Below, one piece after another: positions 56,401-58,330 of a DNA stretch of 64,000 bases; the first letter of the stretch is position 1, and every line of letters starts with the position of its first letter. A model generated the notes under the pieces. It was not told the DNA's origin, did no database searches, and worked only from the letters and a program-made list of their open reading frames with translations. The position numbers were made by a program, and so were the translations under genes. This DNA is from Nectonema munidae (taxonomy: Eukaryota; Nematomorpha; Nectonematoida; Nectonematidae): positions 989,001 to 1,053,000 of the forward strand of contig JAUIRK010000919.1 in assembly GCA_030549495.1 (NCBI GenBank), given 5' to 3'.

Positions 56401-56757
56401 TTTCTTCTTTTATACAAATAATCACATTAATTTCAAAATTTTCCCAATATTTTTAATGATTTTCATCGCCAATATATACTTTTAGTGTAAAGGTAAAGGT
56501 ACCGTGGGGTGTTTTCATCGAGAAGGCACAATTGCACCTCTTGTATCGAACTAAAATAGGCTTTATAAATAAAAATAGTGTTTCATCACATTACTTTTTC
56601 AACTTCGTTTAAATATTGTTCTGTTCAACAAATTTCAGATTTTTTGTAATAGAATTATTTTTTTAGACTTTCATCTTCTCAAAAAAGATGTCTAGAGTTT
56701 TAAATTGTGTCGCGGAAAATTTTGCCGGGAAATCGAATAAAACATTTTTGCTTAAAG
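11139..56757 (+). CDS. Hemicentin-like extracellular matrix protein (21 exons; 3' end not found)
   Basis: This is a spliced gene reconstructed from 21 exons listed separately. All junctions keep frame and the joined 1,176 codons contain no stop. Order of parts: signal peptide (residues about 1-27), VWA domain (about 57-240) with the metal-site motif DRTGSM and the hemicentin blocks VPFHDPDTGPV, GGGDCPEMSVGAI and FVFTDGSAKDYY, the hemicentin middle domain (about 240-450), then eight Ig domains (453-1176). Hemicentins are secreted matrix proteins that organise basement-membrane junctions and hemidesmosome-like attachments; that role is inferred from family. Vertebrate and nematode hemicentins have many more Ig domains plus TSP1, G2F and EGF modules, none seen here, so the model is incomplete at the 3' end. 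Introns are mostly large and packed with transposons. Alternative: another VWA-plus-Ig protein, but the VWA and middle-domain match is specific. Confidence 0.9.
12540..13126. mobile_element. Candidate MITE in intron 1 with TGTAACAG ends
   Basis: TGTAACAG at the left and CTGTTACA at the right are inverted, and the adjoining sequence is loosely inverted too (a CTCAAAT-like block at the left, ATTTGAATTATCTCA at the right). The 587-bp interior is rich in CAAATACAAA-type words and has no coding capacity. No clean target duplication is visible, so family and exact borders are uncertain. Confidence 0.4.
13480..13610 (+). repeat. Possible 3' tail of a non-LTR retrotransposon
   Basis: A segment ending TTTTGAAAATAAAGATATT is followed by repeated ATT units, which resembles the 3' end of jockey- or CR1-type LINEs. 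No coding part is attached, so this would be a very short 5'-truncated copy. Elsewhere intron 1 shows nothing I can name. Confidence 0.35.
13974..14203 (+). CDS. Hemicentin-like exon 2: central VWA domain
   Basis: The acceptor is TTCTGTCATAG. The split codon joins as GAT, giving FHDPDTGPVEIF, the exact hemicentin pattern. The exon contains GGGDCPEMSVGAIYKA and SFIFVFTDGSAKDYY, including the aspartates expected near the metal site. It ends AACATACAG|GTTTTG in phase 0. Residues 110-186. Confidence 0.92.
14204..15093. other. Intron 2, nothing recognised
   Basis: About 890 bp of AT-rich DNA between exons 2 and 3 with no transposon ends, RNA gene or conserved coding piece that I can support. Confidence 0.6.
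15094..15216 (+). CDS. Hemicentin-like exon 3: end of VWA domain
   Basis: Acceptor TTATTTCCTAG, donor TCTAAG|GTGATC, both in phase 0. The exon encodes 41 residues including INFVLTGTC and the stretch GYQTFEKIASITSGQIFNI, matching the hemicentin VLTGDC...IASTSSGQVF region. Residues 187-227. Confidence 0.92.
15586..16098 (-). mobile_element. hAT fragment (ZMYM1-like transposase piece) flanked by 15-bp direct repeats
   Basis: On the minus strand, about 15760-15990 encodes HCLNHQLHLVVINALNSVDE and then IYNFTRKPN...QRWTGHFDSIKK, matching the C-terminal half of ZMYM1-like hAT transposases. The right end, read inward, begins CAAGGCCGTAGCGAG, a hAT-type terminus; the left end TTATGGCC is only similar. 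The 15-bp sequence TAGCTATAACCTGAG stands on both sides (15571-15585 and 16099-16113), longer than the 8 bp normal for hAT. A run of about 17 Gs lies near 16040. Only a fragment of the transposase is present. Confidence 0.7.
16394..16513 (+). pseudogene. hAT transposase C-terminal (dimerisation) fragment
   Basis: The plus strand reads IPLSASVERLFSIGKEILRT then PSYANLEMLRF before a stop. This is the hAT dimerisation signature (SAxxERLFS...). No N-terminal part or terminal repeats are attached. It lies 280 bp from, and opposite in strand to, the other hAT fragment, so it need not be the same copy. Confidence 0.75.
17461..17638 (+). CDS. Hemicentin-like exon 4: VWA/middle-domain junction
   Basis: Acceptor TTTTTGCTTTAG. 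The exon encodes FDKRELNG and the segment SLIISLTALNSTITIFDSR, aligning in pattern with the hemicentin domain that follows VWA. The donor AGAG|GTCTGC is weak but is the only one giving the phase (1) needed by the next exon. Residues 228-286. Confidence 0.85.
17828..17957 (-). mobile_element. TTAA-flanked MITE, copy 1 (piggyBac-like)
   Basis: A 130-bp element with ends CCCATTTACGGCC and GGCCTTAAATGGG, bounded on both sides by TTAA (17824-17827 and 17958-17961). TTAA targets plus CCC/GGG ends are the piggyBac signature. It is in the opposite orientation to the copies at 28.0 and 31.4 kb. The interior contains three TCGTCTGC-type motifs and the palindrome TGTTCCTATTTTGGAACA. Confidence 0.85.
18577..18696 (-). 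mobile_element. TTAA-flanked MITE, diverged copy 2
   Basis: A 120-bp relative with ends CCCTTTCGTGACC and TAAGGG between TTAA sites (18573-18576 and 18697-18700). The spaced TTCTGC / CGTCTG motifs are conserved although the rest has diverged, so this looks like a separate subfamily. Confidence 0.75.
18757..18863 (+). CDS. Hemicentin-like exon 5: middle domain
   Basis: Acceptor TTTTTTTGCAG, donor ACG|GTAAGA. It encodes 36 residues ending VKNPIPGEWKLT, corresponding to the hemicentin VKEPEAGMWTVK motif. Enters in phase 1 and leaves in phase 0. Residues 287-322. Confidence 0.9.
20295..20950 (-). pseudogene. Zinc-finger protein remnant of the CACTG element
   Basis: Read on the minus strand from about 20950, the sequence encodes two C2H2-like fingers (one with YLLHLVDNH, then LSCFYCSKS and LLRHLRLKH) with a stop in the second. 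A weakly conserved stretch follows, and then a 100-residue frame (20295-20597) containing LPKGLEKKLLSKELL and a YPQLQ motif near the end. Proteins with N-terminal fingers and a C-terminal YPxL...W motif occur in transposons of several invertebrates and fish; I cannot name the family with certainty. No catalytic core was identified, so this may be an accessory or deleted protein. Confidence 0.5.
21251..21420 (+). repeat. tRNA-derived SINE, copy 1
   Basis: The 5' part resembles a tRNA gene with an A-box-like TTAGTTAGACTGG and a B box GGGTTCGATCCTCC, about 32 bases apart. It is followed by a non-tRNA body containing CGATACAAACGG and ATTGTGCCTTCTTGAAGAAA. The body recurs in reverse at 56485-56566. 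A dispersed copy with pol III boxes is what a SINE looks like. It lies inside the CACTG element. Confidence 0.7.
21994..22019. repeat. Short interstitial CCCTAA repeat
   Basis: About four CCCTAA-type units occur in tandem (one degenerate, CTCTAA). This is the vertebrate-type telomere word, here a tiny interstitial tract in intron 5. Most arthropods use TTAGG, so its origin is unclear and it may be chance. Confidence 0.6.
22255..22570. repeat. Degenerate GGAGTCGG-rich repeat
   Basis: Irregular copies of GGAGTCGGA / AGAGTCGG / GGAGTTGGAGTCG recur over about 300 bp within intron 5, interrupted by AT-rich stretches. It is a decayed simple repeat or the body of an old MITE; no ends are visible. 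The rest of the intron up to 23537 holds nothing else I recognise. Confidence 0.55.
23538..23670 (+). CDS. Hemicentin-like exon 6: middle domain
   Basis: Acceptor ATTACTTTCAG, donor GCTG|GTAAAA. It encodes MTSLRVIAQTYLTLSHGFSV and LAHRPFAG, in line with the hemicentin segment containing a GFS motif and a conserved R-P-x-x-G. Leaves in phase 1. Residues 323-366. The preceding 4.7-kb intron carries a CACTG-ended transposon. Confidence 0.9.
23927..24184 (+). CDS. Hemicentin-like exon 7: end of middle domain
   Basis: Acceptor TTTCTTTGCAG, donor GCAG|GTATGA, phase 1 at both ends. It encodes a beta-rich segment with FYRLAFFGFLENRYKFQRIS, matching the hemicentin FFLKVTGYDKDDYLFQRVS block just before the first Ig domain. 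Residues 367-452. Confidence 0.92.
24505..24790. repeat. Dispersed intronic repeat, copy A
   Basis: Two blocks (24505-24580, starting ACACTGTAAATTGTTTGATA, and 24700-24785, containing TCTGAAGAAGAACTCAAGGA) recur in the same order and orientation at 32135-32215 and 32560-32690. This indicates an old dispersed repeat. The rest of intron 7 shows nothing. Confidence 0.6.
24986..25130 (+). CDS. Hemicentin-like exon 8: Ig domain 1, first half
   Basis: Acceptor TTTTCCATTTAG, donor GCGGG|GTAAAA in phase 2. It encodes the Ig B- and C-strand region AKIVCSVKNENPFVVHWSKDGK, with the first cysteine and the core tryptophan. Residues 453-500. Confidence 0.92.
25675..26068. mobile_element. hAT-type MITE in intron 8
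   Basis: The left end CAGCGATTCCCAAACTG and right end GAGTTTCAGAACCACTG form an imperfect inverted repeat of the CAGNGGTTCCCAAAC type found in hAT elements. The subterminal text (AAGTGTGCCAC...GGGTGTCAC) is also typical. The flanking octamers CGTTGGAA and CTGAAGAA are only partly alike, so the target duplication has eroded. No coding capacity. Confidence 0.75.
26069..27446. other. Remainder of intron 8, nothing recognised
   Basis: AT-rich DNA with short frames (26188-26412 minus, 27047-27310 plus) that show no recognisable domain. I see no element ends. Confidence 0.5.
27447..27756 (+). CDS. Hemicentin-like exon 9: Ig 1 second half and Ig 2 first half
   Basis: Acceptor TTGTATTTTAG, donor AAAGAT|GTAATT in phase 0. 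It completes Ig 1 with the F-strand motif DKGRYTCNAS, then starts Ig 2 (VKLHCDVNTLNKNKIIWMKDD) and runs to NGTLHIKD. GC content is higher than in neighbouring introns. Residues 501-604. Confidence 0.93.
28024..28153 (+). mobile_element. TTAA-flanked MITE, copy 3 (piggyBac-like)
   Basis: 130 bp between TTAA at 28020-28023 and 28154-28157, with ends CCCATTTAAGACC and GGTCGTAAATGGG. Three CAGACGA motifs are spaced through the interior. It is nearly collinear with copies 1 and 5. Confidence 0.87.
28583..28930 (+). pseudogene. LINE ORF2 C-terminal fragment
   Basis: The frame from 28583 to a stop at 28871 encodes LEIQRLRWFGHVYRRPSGDL, then GRPKMTCIEMVKKDMSKRHL and DEWGRKIM, with one in-frame stop in between. 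RLRWFGHVxRR...GRPKxxW is the conserved tail downstream of the reverse transcriptase in several LINE clades, including those annotated as craniofacial-development-protein-2-like. The reverse transcriptase itself is absent, so this is a 5'-truncated copy. A run of TTATTATT follows. Confidence 0.75.
29265..29705 (+). pseudogene. Fossil Gag-like fragment of an LTR-type retroelement
   Basis: A 146-residue open stretch resembles the Gag-like region of Bel/Pao-type LTR elements (a helical segment with FKRDFMKHILPAYGQDIA and LVKICEGNVKMFECLDKRY). No reverse transcriptase, integrase or LTRs are found around it, so it is a small, broken remnant of an old insertion within intron 9. The family call is tentative. 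Confidence 0.4.
30540..30830 (+). pseudogene. LINE reverse-transcriptase fragment
   Basis: Short frames encode SGVRQSSILAPLLFF, then INDINSCIK and, further on, KSKYIVF. These are consecutive motifs of a jockey-like non-LTR reverse transcriptase (GVPQGSxLGPLLFxIYINDI ... NxxKTxxxxF). Several frameshifts and stops separate them. Neither end of the element is visible. Confidence 0.65.
31110..31238 (+). mobile_element. TTAA-flanked MITE, copy 4
   Basis: Between TTAA at 31106-31109 and 31239-31242, with ends CCCATTAAGTACC and GACTTAATGGC. The last base of the expected GGG has changed. CAGACGA motifs and the TGTTCCCAAATGGGAACA palindrome are present. It lies 130 bp from copy 5. Confidence 0.82.
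31284..31370. repeat. AT-rich tandem repeat, about 20-bp unit
   Basis: About four imperfect copies of TTTGAAATTTATTTATTTA occur in tandem between MITE copies 4 and 5 in intron 9. Confidence 0.7.
31372..31499 (+). mobile_element. TTAA-flanked MITE, copy 5
   Basis: 128 bp between TTAA at 31368-31371 and 31500-31503, with ends CCCATTTAAGGCC and GGCCGTAAATGGG. It is the best-preserved copy in the forward orientation, with three CAGACGA motifs and the TGTTCCAAAATAGGAACA palindrome. Confidence 0.88.
31999..32086 (+). CDS. Hemicentin-like exon 10: Ig domain 2, second half
   Basis: Acceptor CTCTTTTTCAG, donor ATCG|GTAAGA in phase 1. It encodes 29 residues including KEGLYECKAYTP, the Ig F strand with the second cysteine. 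Residues 605-633. Confidence 0.9.
32135..32690. repeat. Dispersed intronic repeat, copy B, containing a palindrome
   Basis: The ends match copy A (24505-24790). The middle differs and includes an inverted repeat: an arm at about 32453-32503 (GAGTTCTCCTTGAGAGTAAA ...) is the reverse complement of an arm at about 32546-32612 (... CTCAAGGAGAGTT), and both contain AGTGTTAATATTGAT or its complement. This could form a hairpin of about 60 bp per arm. Confidence 0.65.
33537..36330. mobile_element. hAT element with perfect 8-bp target duplication, invaded by a retroelement
   Basis: The ends TAGAGCCCTGCGCGGG and CCGCGCAGGGCTCTA are perfect inverted repeats at the outermost bases. The octamer GTGTGAAC stands on both sides (33529-33536 and 36331-36338). 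This identifies a hAT element of 2,794 bp. The true hAT sequence is its first 30-odd bases and about 35.58-36.33 kb, a CG-rich body with repeated CCCCGCCCCGC and ACTATTCAAACTG units. The middle is a foreign insertion described separately. No hAT transposase is present, so it is non-autonomous. A TTAACCC start resembling the TTAA MITEs occurs at 35975 without a partner end. Confidence 0.85.
33568..35580. mobile_element. DIRS-like retroelement fossil nested in the hAT element
   Basis: A GC-rich insertion carries pieces of a reverse transcriptase whose catalytic box reads VYLDDFLI, a form common in DIRS-like tyrosine-recombinase retroelements. The segment at about 33600-34015 recurs in reverse at about 34795-35225, so the insertion consists of two head-to-head parts; the minus-strand part extends furthest (to about 35580). 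The copy is broken, and no recombinase or complete set of parts is seen. Because it interrupts a hAT element with an intact target duplication, it is younger than that element. Borders are approximate. Confidence 0.6.
36378..36517 (+). CDS. Hemicentin-like exon 11: Ig domain 3, first half
   Basis: Acceptor TTTATTTCGCAG, donor ACAGAC|GTAAGC in phase 0. It encodes GDSINLFCNFKGSPKPIIYW with the cysteine, the G-x-P-x-P turn and the core tryptophan. It begins only 48 bp after the GC-rich nested transposon ends. Residues 634-680. Confidence 0.93.
36518..37201. other. Intron 11, nothing recognised
   Basis: 684 bp of AT-rich DNA between exons 11 and 12 with no supportable feature. Confidence 0.6.
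37202..37450 (+). CDS. Hemicentin-like exon 12: Ig 3 second half and Ig 4 first half
   Basis: Acceptor GATACTGTAG, donor TTTAAA|GTATCC, phase 0 at both ends. It encodes QGSYTCTAYNLAGISHASA, completing Ig 3, then ASFSCFIATEMPDIFATWTW of Ig 4. Residues 681-763. Confidence 0.92.
37545..38200. mobile_element. MITE with repeated ACAGAATGTCGAAA-type inverted ends
   Basis: The left end (37545-37625) holds GACAGAATGTCGAAAG and three similar units (GACAGAGTGTCGAAA, AAAGTGTCGAAA, GACAATGTATCGAAA). The right end (about 38130-38200) holds the same units in reverse complement, ending CGACATTCTGTTC. So the terminal inverted repeats are themselves made of a 15-bp tandem motif. Near the right end a 23-24-bp unit (TATCATTTATCTTCCCCCTG) occurs twice. 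No coding capacity; superfamily unknown. Confidence 0.7.
38930..39083 (+). CDS. Hemicentin-like exon 13: Ig domain 4, second half
   Basis: Acceptor TTTTAACTAG. It encodes DGNTLSINQIQPDDFGVYMC, the E-F strand of an I-set Ig. The donor GGA|GTAGGT (phase 1) is chosen because it restores frame into exon 14; a GT four bases further on would not. The following intron is only 88 bp, the shortest in the gene. Residues 764-814. Confidence 0.88.
39172..39372 (+). CDS. Hemicentin-like exon 14: Ig domain 5, first half
   Basis: Acceptor TTAATCCAAG (weak pyrimidine tract), donor AACG|GTATGA, phase 1 at both ends. It encodes NIELRCRVESVPSADVSWRF with cysteine and tryptophan, and ends at KDNQLFIN. Residues 815-881. 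Confidence 0.9.
39373..40122. other. Intron 14, nothing recognised
   Basis: 750 bp of AT-rich DNA with no transposon ends or RNA gene that I can support. Confidence 0.6.
40123..40227 (+). CDS. Hemicentin-like exon 15: Ig domain 5, second half
   Basis: Acceptor ACAATTTTTAG, donor AGTG|GTAACA. It encodes NDSGDYECSAINEIGVAKIN, a textbook Ig F-G hairpin with the D-x-G-x-Y-x-C motif. Leaves in phase 1. Residues 882-916. Confidence 0.92.
41027..42154. mobile_element. Inverted-repeat element in intron 15 with nested palindrome
   Basis: The left arm (41027-41150) begins CAACCTGTATACTACGATGG. Its reverse complement forms the right arm (about 42040-42154). The left arm is followed by a second, direct copy of its inner 100 bp (41200-41300). 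The centre contains an unrelated palindromic MITE (41705-41990). No transposase is encoded. The 800 bp of intron before it show nothing recognisable. Confidence 0.75.
41705..41990. mobile_element. Palindromic MITE, copy 1 (nested)
   Basis: A near-complete palindrome: TGTAATCAAAGAATCGAAAA at 41734 pairs with the reverse complement ending at 41964, and similarity extends about 25 bp further on each side (GTCAAATAATCAAAATAAAA). The arms carry ATCGTTGG...CCGTTACTTTTAG near the centre. The same sequence recurs at about 60905-61185, confirming a mobile family. Confidence 0.8.
42360..45048 (+). mobile_element. hAT transposon (ZMYM1-like), degraded
   Basis: The right end, read inward, starts CAGTGAGGGATCCAGAAATT then TTTGGTAGGGGGGG, a hAT-type terminus. 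The best left counterpart is CAGGAATGGAACTAGCTAGG at 42360, similar but eroded. Flanking octamers do not match, so the left border is inferred. Between them is a broken transposase. A+T runs (poly-A stretches at 42850-42945) lie upstream of the coding part. Confidence 0.65.
43060..44907 (+). pseudogene. hAT transposase remnant (ZMYM1-like)
   Basis: Collinear pieces: an N-terminal region around 43133-43393 (TQPGQLVNKALEKYNY); a core at 43685-44108 with LVGQGYDGASSMAGYINGVQ and then HSSSHCLNLVLN; a middle piece at 44219-44632; and the C-terminal dimerisation region at 44638-44907 with FCTVPITTCSAERAFTSMRI, LRNRMNDERLTGLAL and a stop. The stretch from about 43390 to 43680 (including a weak catalytic-core match) is out of frame. 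At least three frame breaks or stops are present, so it is inactive. Family assignment is firm from the GQGYDGA and SAERAF motifs. Confidence 0.87.
45049..46543. other. End of intron 15, nothing recognised
   Basis: About 1.5 kb of AT-rich DNA; the minus-strand frame at 46136-46366 has no recognisable domain. Confidence 0.5.
46544..46638 (+). CDS. Hemicentin-like exon 16: Ig domain 6, first half
   Basis: Acceptor ATATTTTTCAG, donor TATAAA|GTAAAG in phase 0. It encodes GRPVDIPCKLSNLITPSTILWYK, with Ig cysteine and tryptophan in expected spacing. The preceding intron (6.3 kb) contains an inverted-repeat element and a hAT transposon. Residues 917-948. Confidence 0.9.
48285..49970 (+). pseudogene. 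Unclassified transposon protein ('DEHGERFHQ' family), degraded
   Basis: An N-terminal zinc-binding segment starts at ATG 48285 (FCYVCGDF, then HADDCYFCLTKIKGF). It continues with VYPNLPSAIRPI in the long frame 48544-49059, then short frames with SYDKMELLLEAVGY and CGDFKV, then VLLPALHIKSGLMKNCVKAL, and finally the open frame 49464-49967 with FVGPKIREVMRD and FFPPNLGAVIDEHGERFHQD. I know this protein family as a widespread, uncharacterised, repetitive family in arthropods and cnidarians. It is probably the transposase of a cut-and-paste DNA transposon, but I cannot name the superfamily. The copy has several stops and frameshifts and lacks a block after CGDFKV. Terminal repeats were not found; flanks 46639-48284 and 49971-51566 show nothing else I recognise. 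Confidence 0.7.
51567..51720 (+). CDS. Hemicentin-like exon 17: Ig domain 6, second half
   Basis: Acceptor TTATTTTTTTAG, donor TCAA|GTTACA in phase 1. It encodes GDGTLSLDNINLADLGVYKC, then SLPIKITIS. Residues 949-999. The preceding intron carries an unclassified transposon at 48.3-50.0 kb. Confidence 0.92.
52060..52150. mobile_element. Isolated hAT-type end
   Basis: The sequence GGCTTGGTTGAGAACCACTG resembles the right end of a CAGTGGTTC-type hAT element. No partner end or matching octamer was found in intron 17, so it is a truncated relic. The remainder of the intron (51721-53102) shows nothing else. Confidence 0.45.
53103..53217 (+). CDS. Hemicentin-like exon 18: Ig domain 7, first half
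   Basis: Acceptor TTTATTTCACAG. It encodes GENVVFQCPVTGFPTPTISW, strongly Ig. The donor lies in a GTGTAAAA run; the second GT (exon end 53217, phase 2) is chosen because only that frame continues without a stop into exon 19, giving ISWKVNHEEI. A different-frame open stretch at 53070-53366 is a shadow. Residues 1000-1037. Confidence 0.87.
53218..54232. other. Intron 18, nothing recognised
   Basis: About 1 kb of AT-rich DNA without supportable features. Confidence 0.6.
54233..54396 (+). CDS. Hemicentin-like exon 19: Ig domain 7, second half
   Basis: Acceptor TTTAAACTTTCAG, donor TCAA|GTAATT in phase 1. It encodes KNAKNSDRGIYSCKATNSRG followed by TTKHYMTFELS. Residues 1038-1092. Confidence 0.92.
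54681..55018 (+). repeat. Direct repeat pair with palindromic head in intron 19
   Basis: Two copies of an approximately 80-bp sequence, at 54681-54760 and 54939-55018, lie in the same orientation. Each begins with GGAGCTTTGCAAAGCTCC (a perfect 18-bp palindrome in the first, imperfect in the second) followed by GGAGGCATTATATAT. They are about 258 bp apart. This could be an element with long terminal direct repeats or a local duplication. Confidence 0.65.
55450..55610 (+). CDS. Hemicentin-like exon 20: Ig domain 8, first half
   Basis: Acceptor TCTTTTTTTAG, donor AACGAA|GTTAGT in phase 0. It encodes APLIIFPEIQV and EKVNVSCISSGYPKPKISWY, with cysteine, proline turn and tryptophan as in I-set Ig. 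Residues 1093-1146. Confidence 0.92.
56485..56566 (-). repeat. tRNA-derived SINE body, copy 2 (truncated)
   Basis: On the minus strand, TTCGATACAAGAGG followed by CAATTGTGCCTTCTCGATGA matches the body of the SINE at 21.25-21.42 kb. The tRNA-like head with its pol III boxes is missing. It lies in intron 20. Confidence 0.65.
56667..56757 (+). CDS. Hemicentin-like exon 21: Ig domain 8, second half (last recognised)
   Basis: Acceptor TTATTTTTTTAG, donor AAAG|GTAAAT in phase 1. It encodes SRVLNCVAENFAGKSNKTFLL, the F-G region of an Ig domain; the segment before the cysteine is shorter than usual. Frame is still open here. If unspliced, translation would stop 69 bases further on (TAA at 56827-56829), which could be an alternative end. 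Residues 1147-1176. Confidence 0.85.
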
Positions 56758-58330
56758 GTAAATTTCGTCATTTAACTTTAGCATTGCCAGATTTTTTTCA
56801 ATTTGAATTTTTTAGAAAAACGAAAAGTTAATAAGAAAATCTCCTTTATAAAACCCTACGAAAAATTACGCAATTCAACAACGACATATGGTATTTTTTA
56901 TATTACGCGGCGATTTTCAAGGGGTGCGAGGCAACTTAACAAGGGGTGCGCGAAACGACCAAAGCAAATTTTTTTGTAAGTTTCAAATACCAATTCGCAA
57001 AAACTAAATTTTCTTTATGGCGCTTAAAAAGTATAGAACAATTTGTATGGTAAGATAAATATCTTATTTGCGAGTAAAGCAATAGAGAGAAATGAATAAT
57101 AGACGACATATTTAGAAGTAGTAGACAAACCGACTTATTTCTCTGCTTATATATTAAACGTGAATCGAACCCGACATGACTTAGCCGACCCTAAGATAGA
57201 TTGAAAAAAACTAAAAATTTCAATTCTGGTTTTACATTACATCTAAAAAGGCAGTTAGTTTATACTTGGTATTTTGTGGGAATATAATACCGAATTTAAC
57301 ATTCTAATGAATACGAACTTGTTTAATGCTGATTTTTATCTTAAGATTATTATTTATTCCCTTCCTTTTATATCGAATATATTAATTTATTTATATAATC
57401 TCAGTTTTCTCTCACGTGTTTTTCCATTGCCTAAAATGAACAAAAGTTATACCAGTTTTGAAAGCTAAAAAATCCCATCTTGATATTAACAACTTTCGTC
57501 CGATTTCCATTATATCGAATTTTTCTAAAATTTGGAAAAATGGCCTATGATAGTTCGCTTATTTATGTTAATGAAAATAACATTATTGATAATAGACAAT
57601 TTTTCTTTTTAAAAAATAAATCCACTGAATCTGCCATTCTTAGCCTACTTTAAAACATTTCTAACTCTTTCTACAGTCCCTTTTCATCCTTATGCATATT
57701 CTTGGACTTTTCCAAAGCTTTTGATAATATCAACCATTCCTTATTGTTGTATAAATTATATAGATATGGTTTTACATCAAAAGTTCATAACTGGTTTTCA
57801 AGTTATCCTTCTAAGATATTTTTATGTCAGAAATAATAATGTAGACTCCGGGGTTATTTCCTATCACTCTGGAGTCCCCCGTGGCTCCATATGTGGTCCC
57901 TTTTTATTATATTAACCATTTACCCTCTTATTTTTCAAGTTTTCTTTATCCAATATTATATGCAGATAATCTTTGTTTACATTTTAAAATTAATAATTCC
58001 AGTTTTAATTTTGATAATATCAATAAGGCTCTTGCTTGATAGTGTCACAACATGGTGCGATAACAATTTGTTTAAATTGAATACTGAAAAAATTGTTTAT
58101 ATGCTTTTCTCTAAGCGTAAAACACATTCTAACTTCAGTCTTAAAATTGATAATAAATTAAAGTTGAAAATTTTAATTATTTAGGTTTAAACGTAACCAC
58201 TAATCTTTCCTGGTCCGTACATATCAATCATATAATTTTAAAAATTTTCTCGTTAATTTGGGCTTTTTTTTAAATTACGGTATATATTTTCACATAAGAT
58301 TAAAATTAGACTTTACTATGTATATTTATA

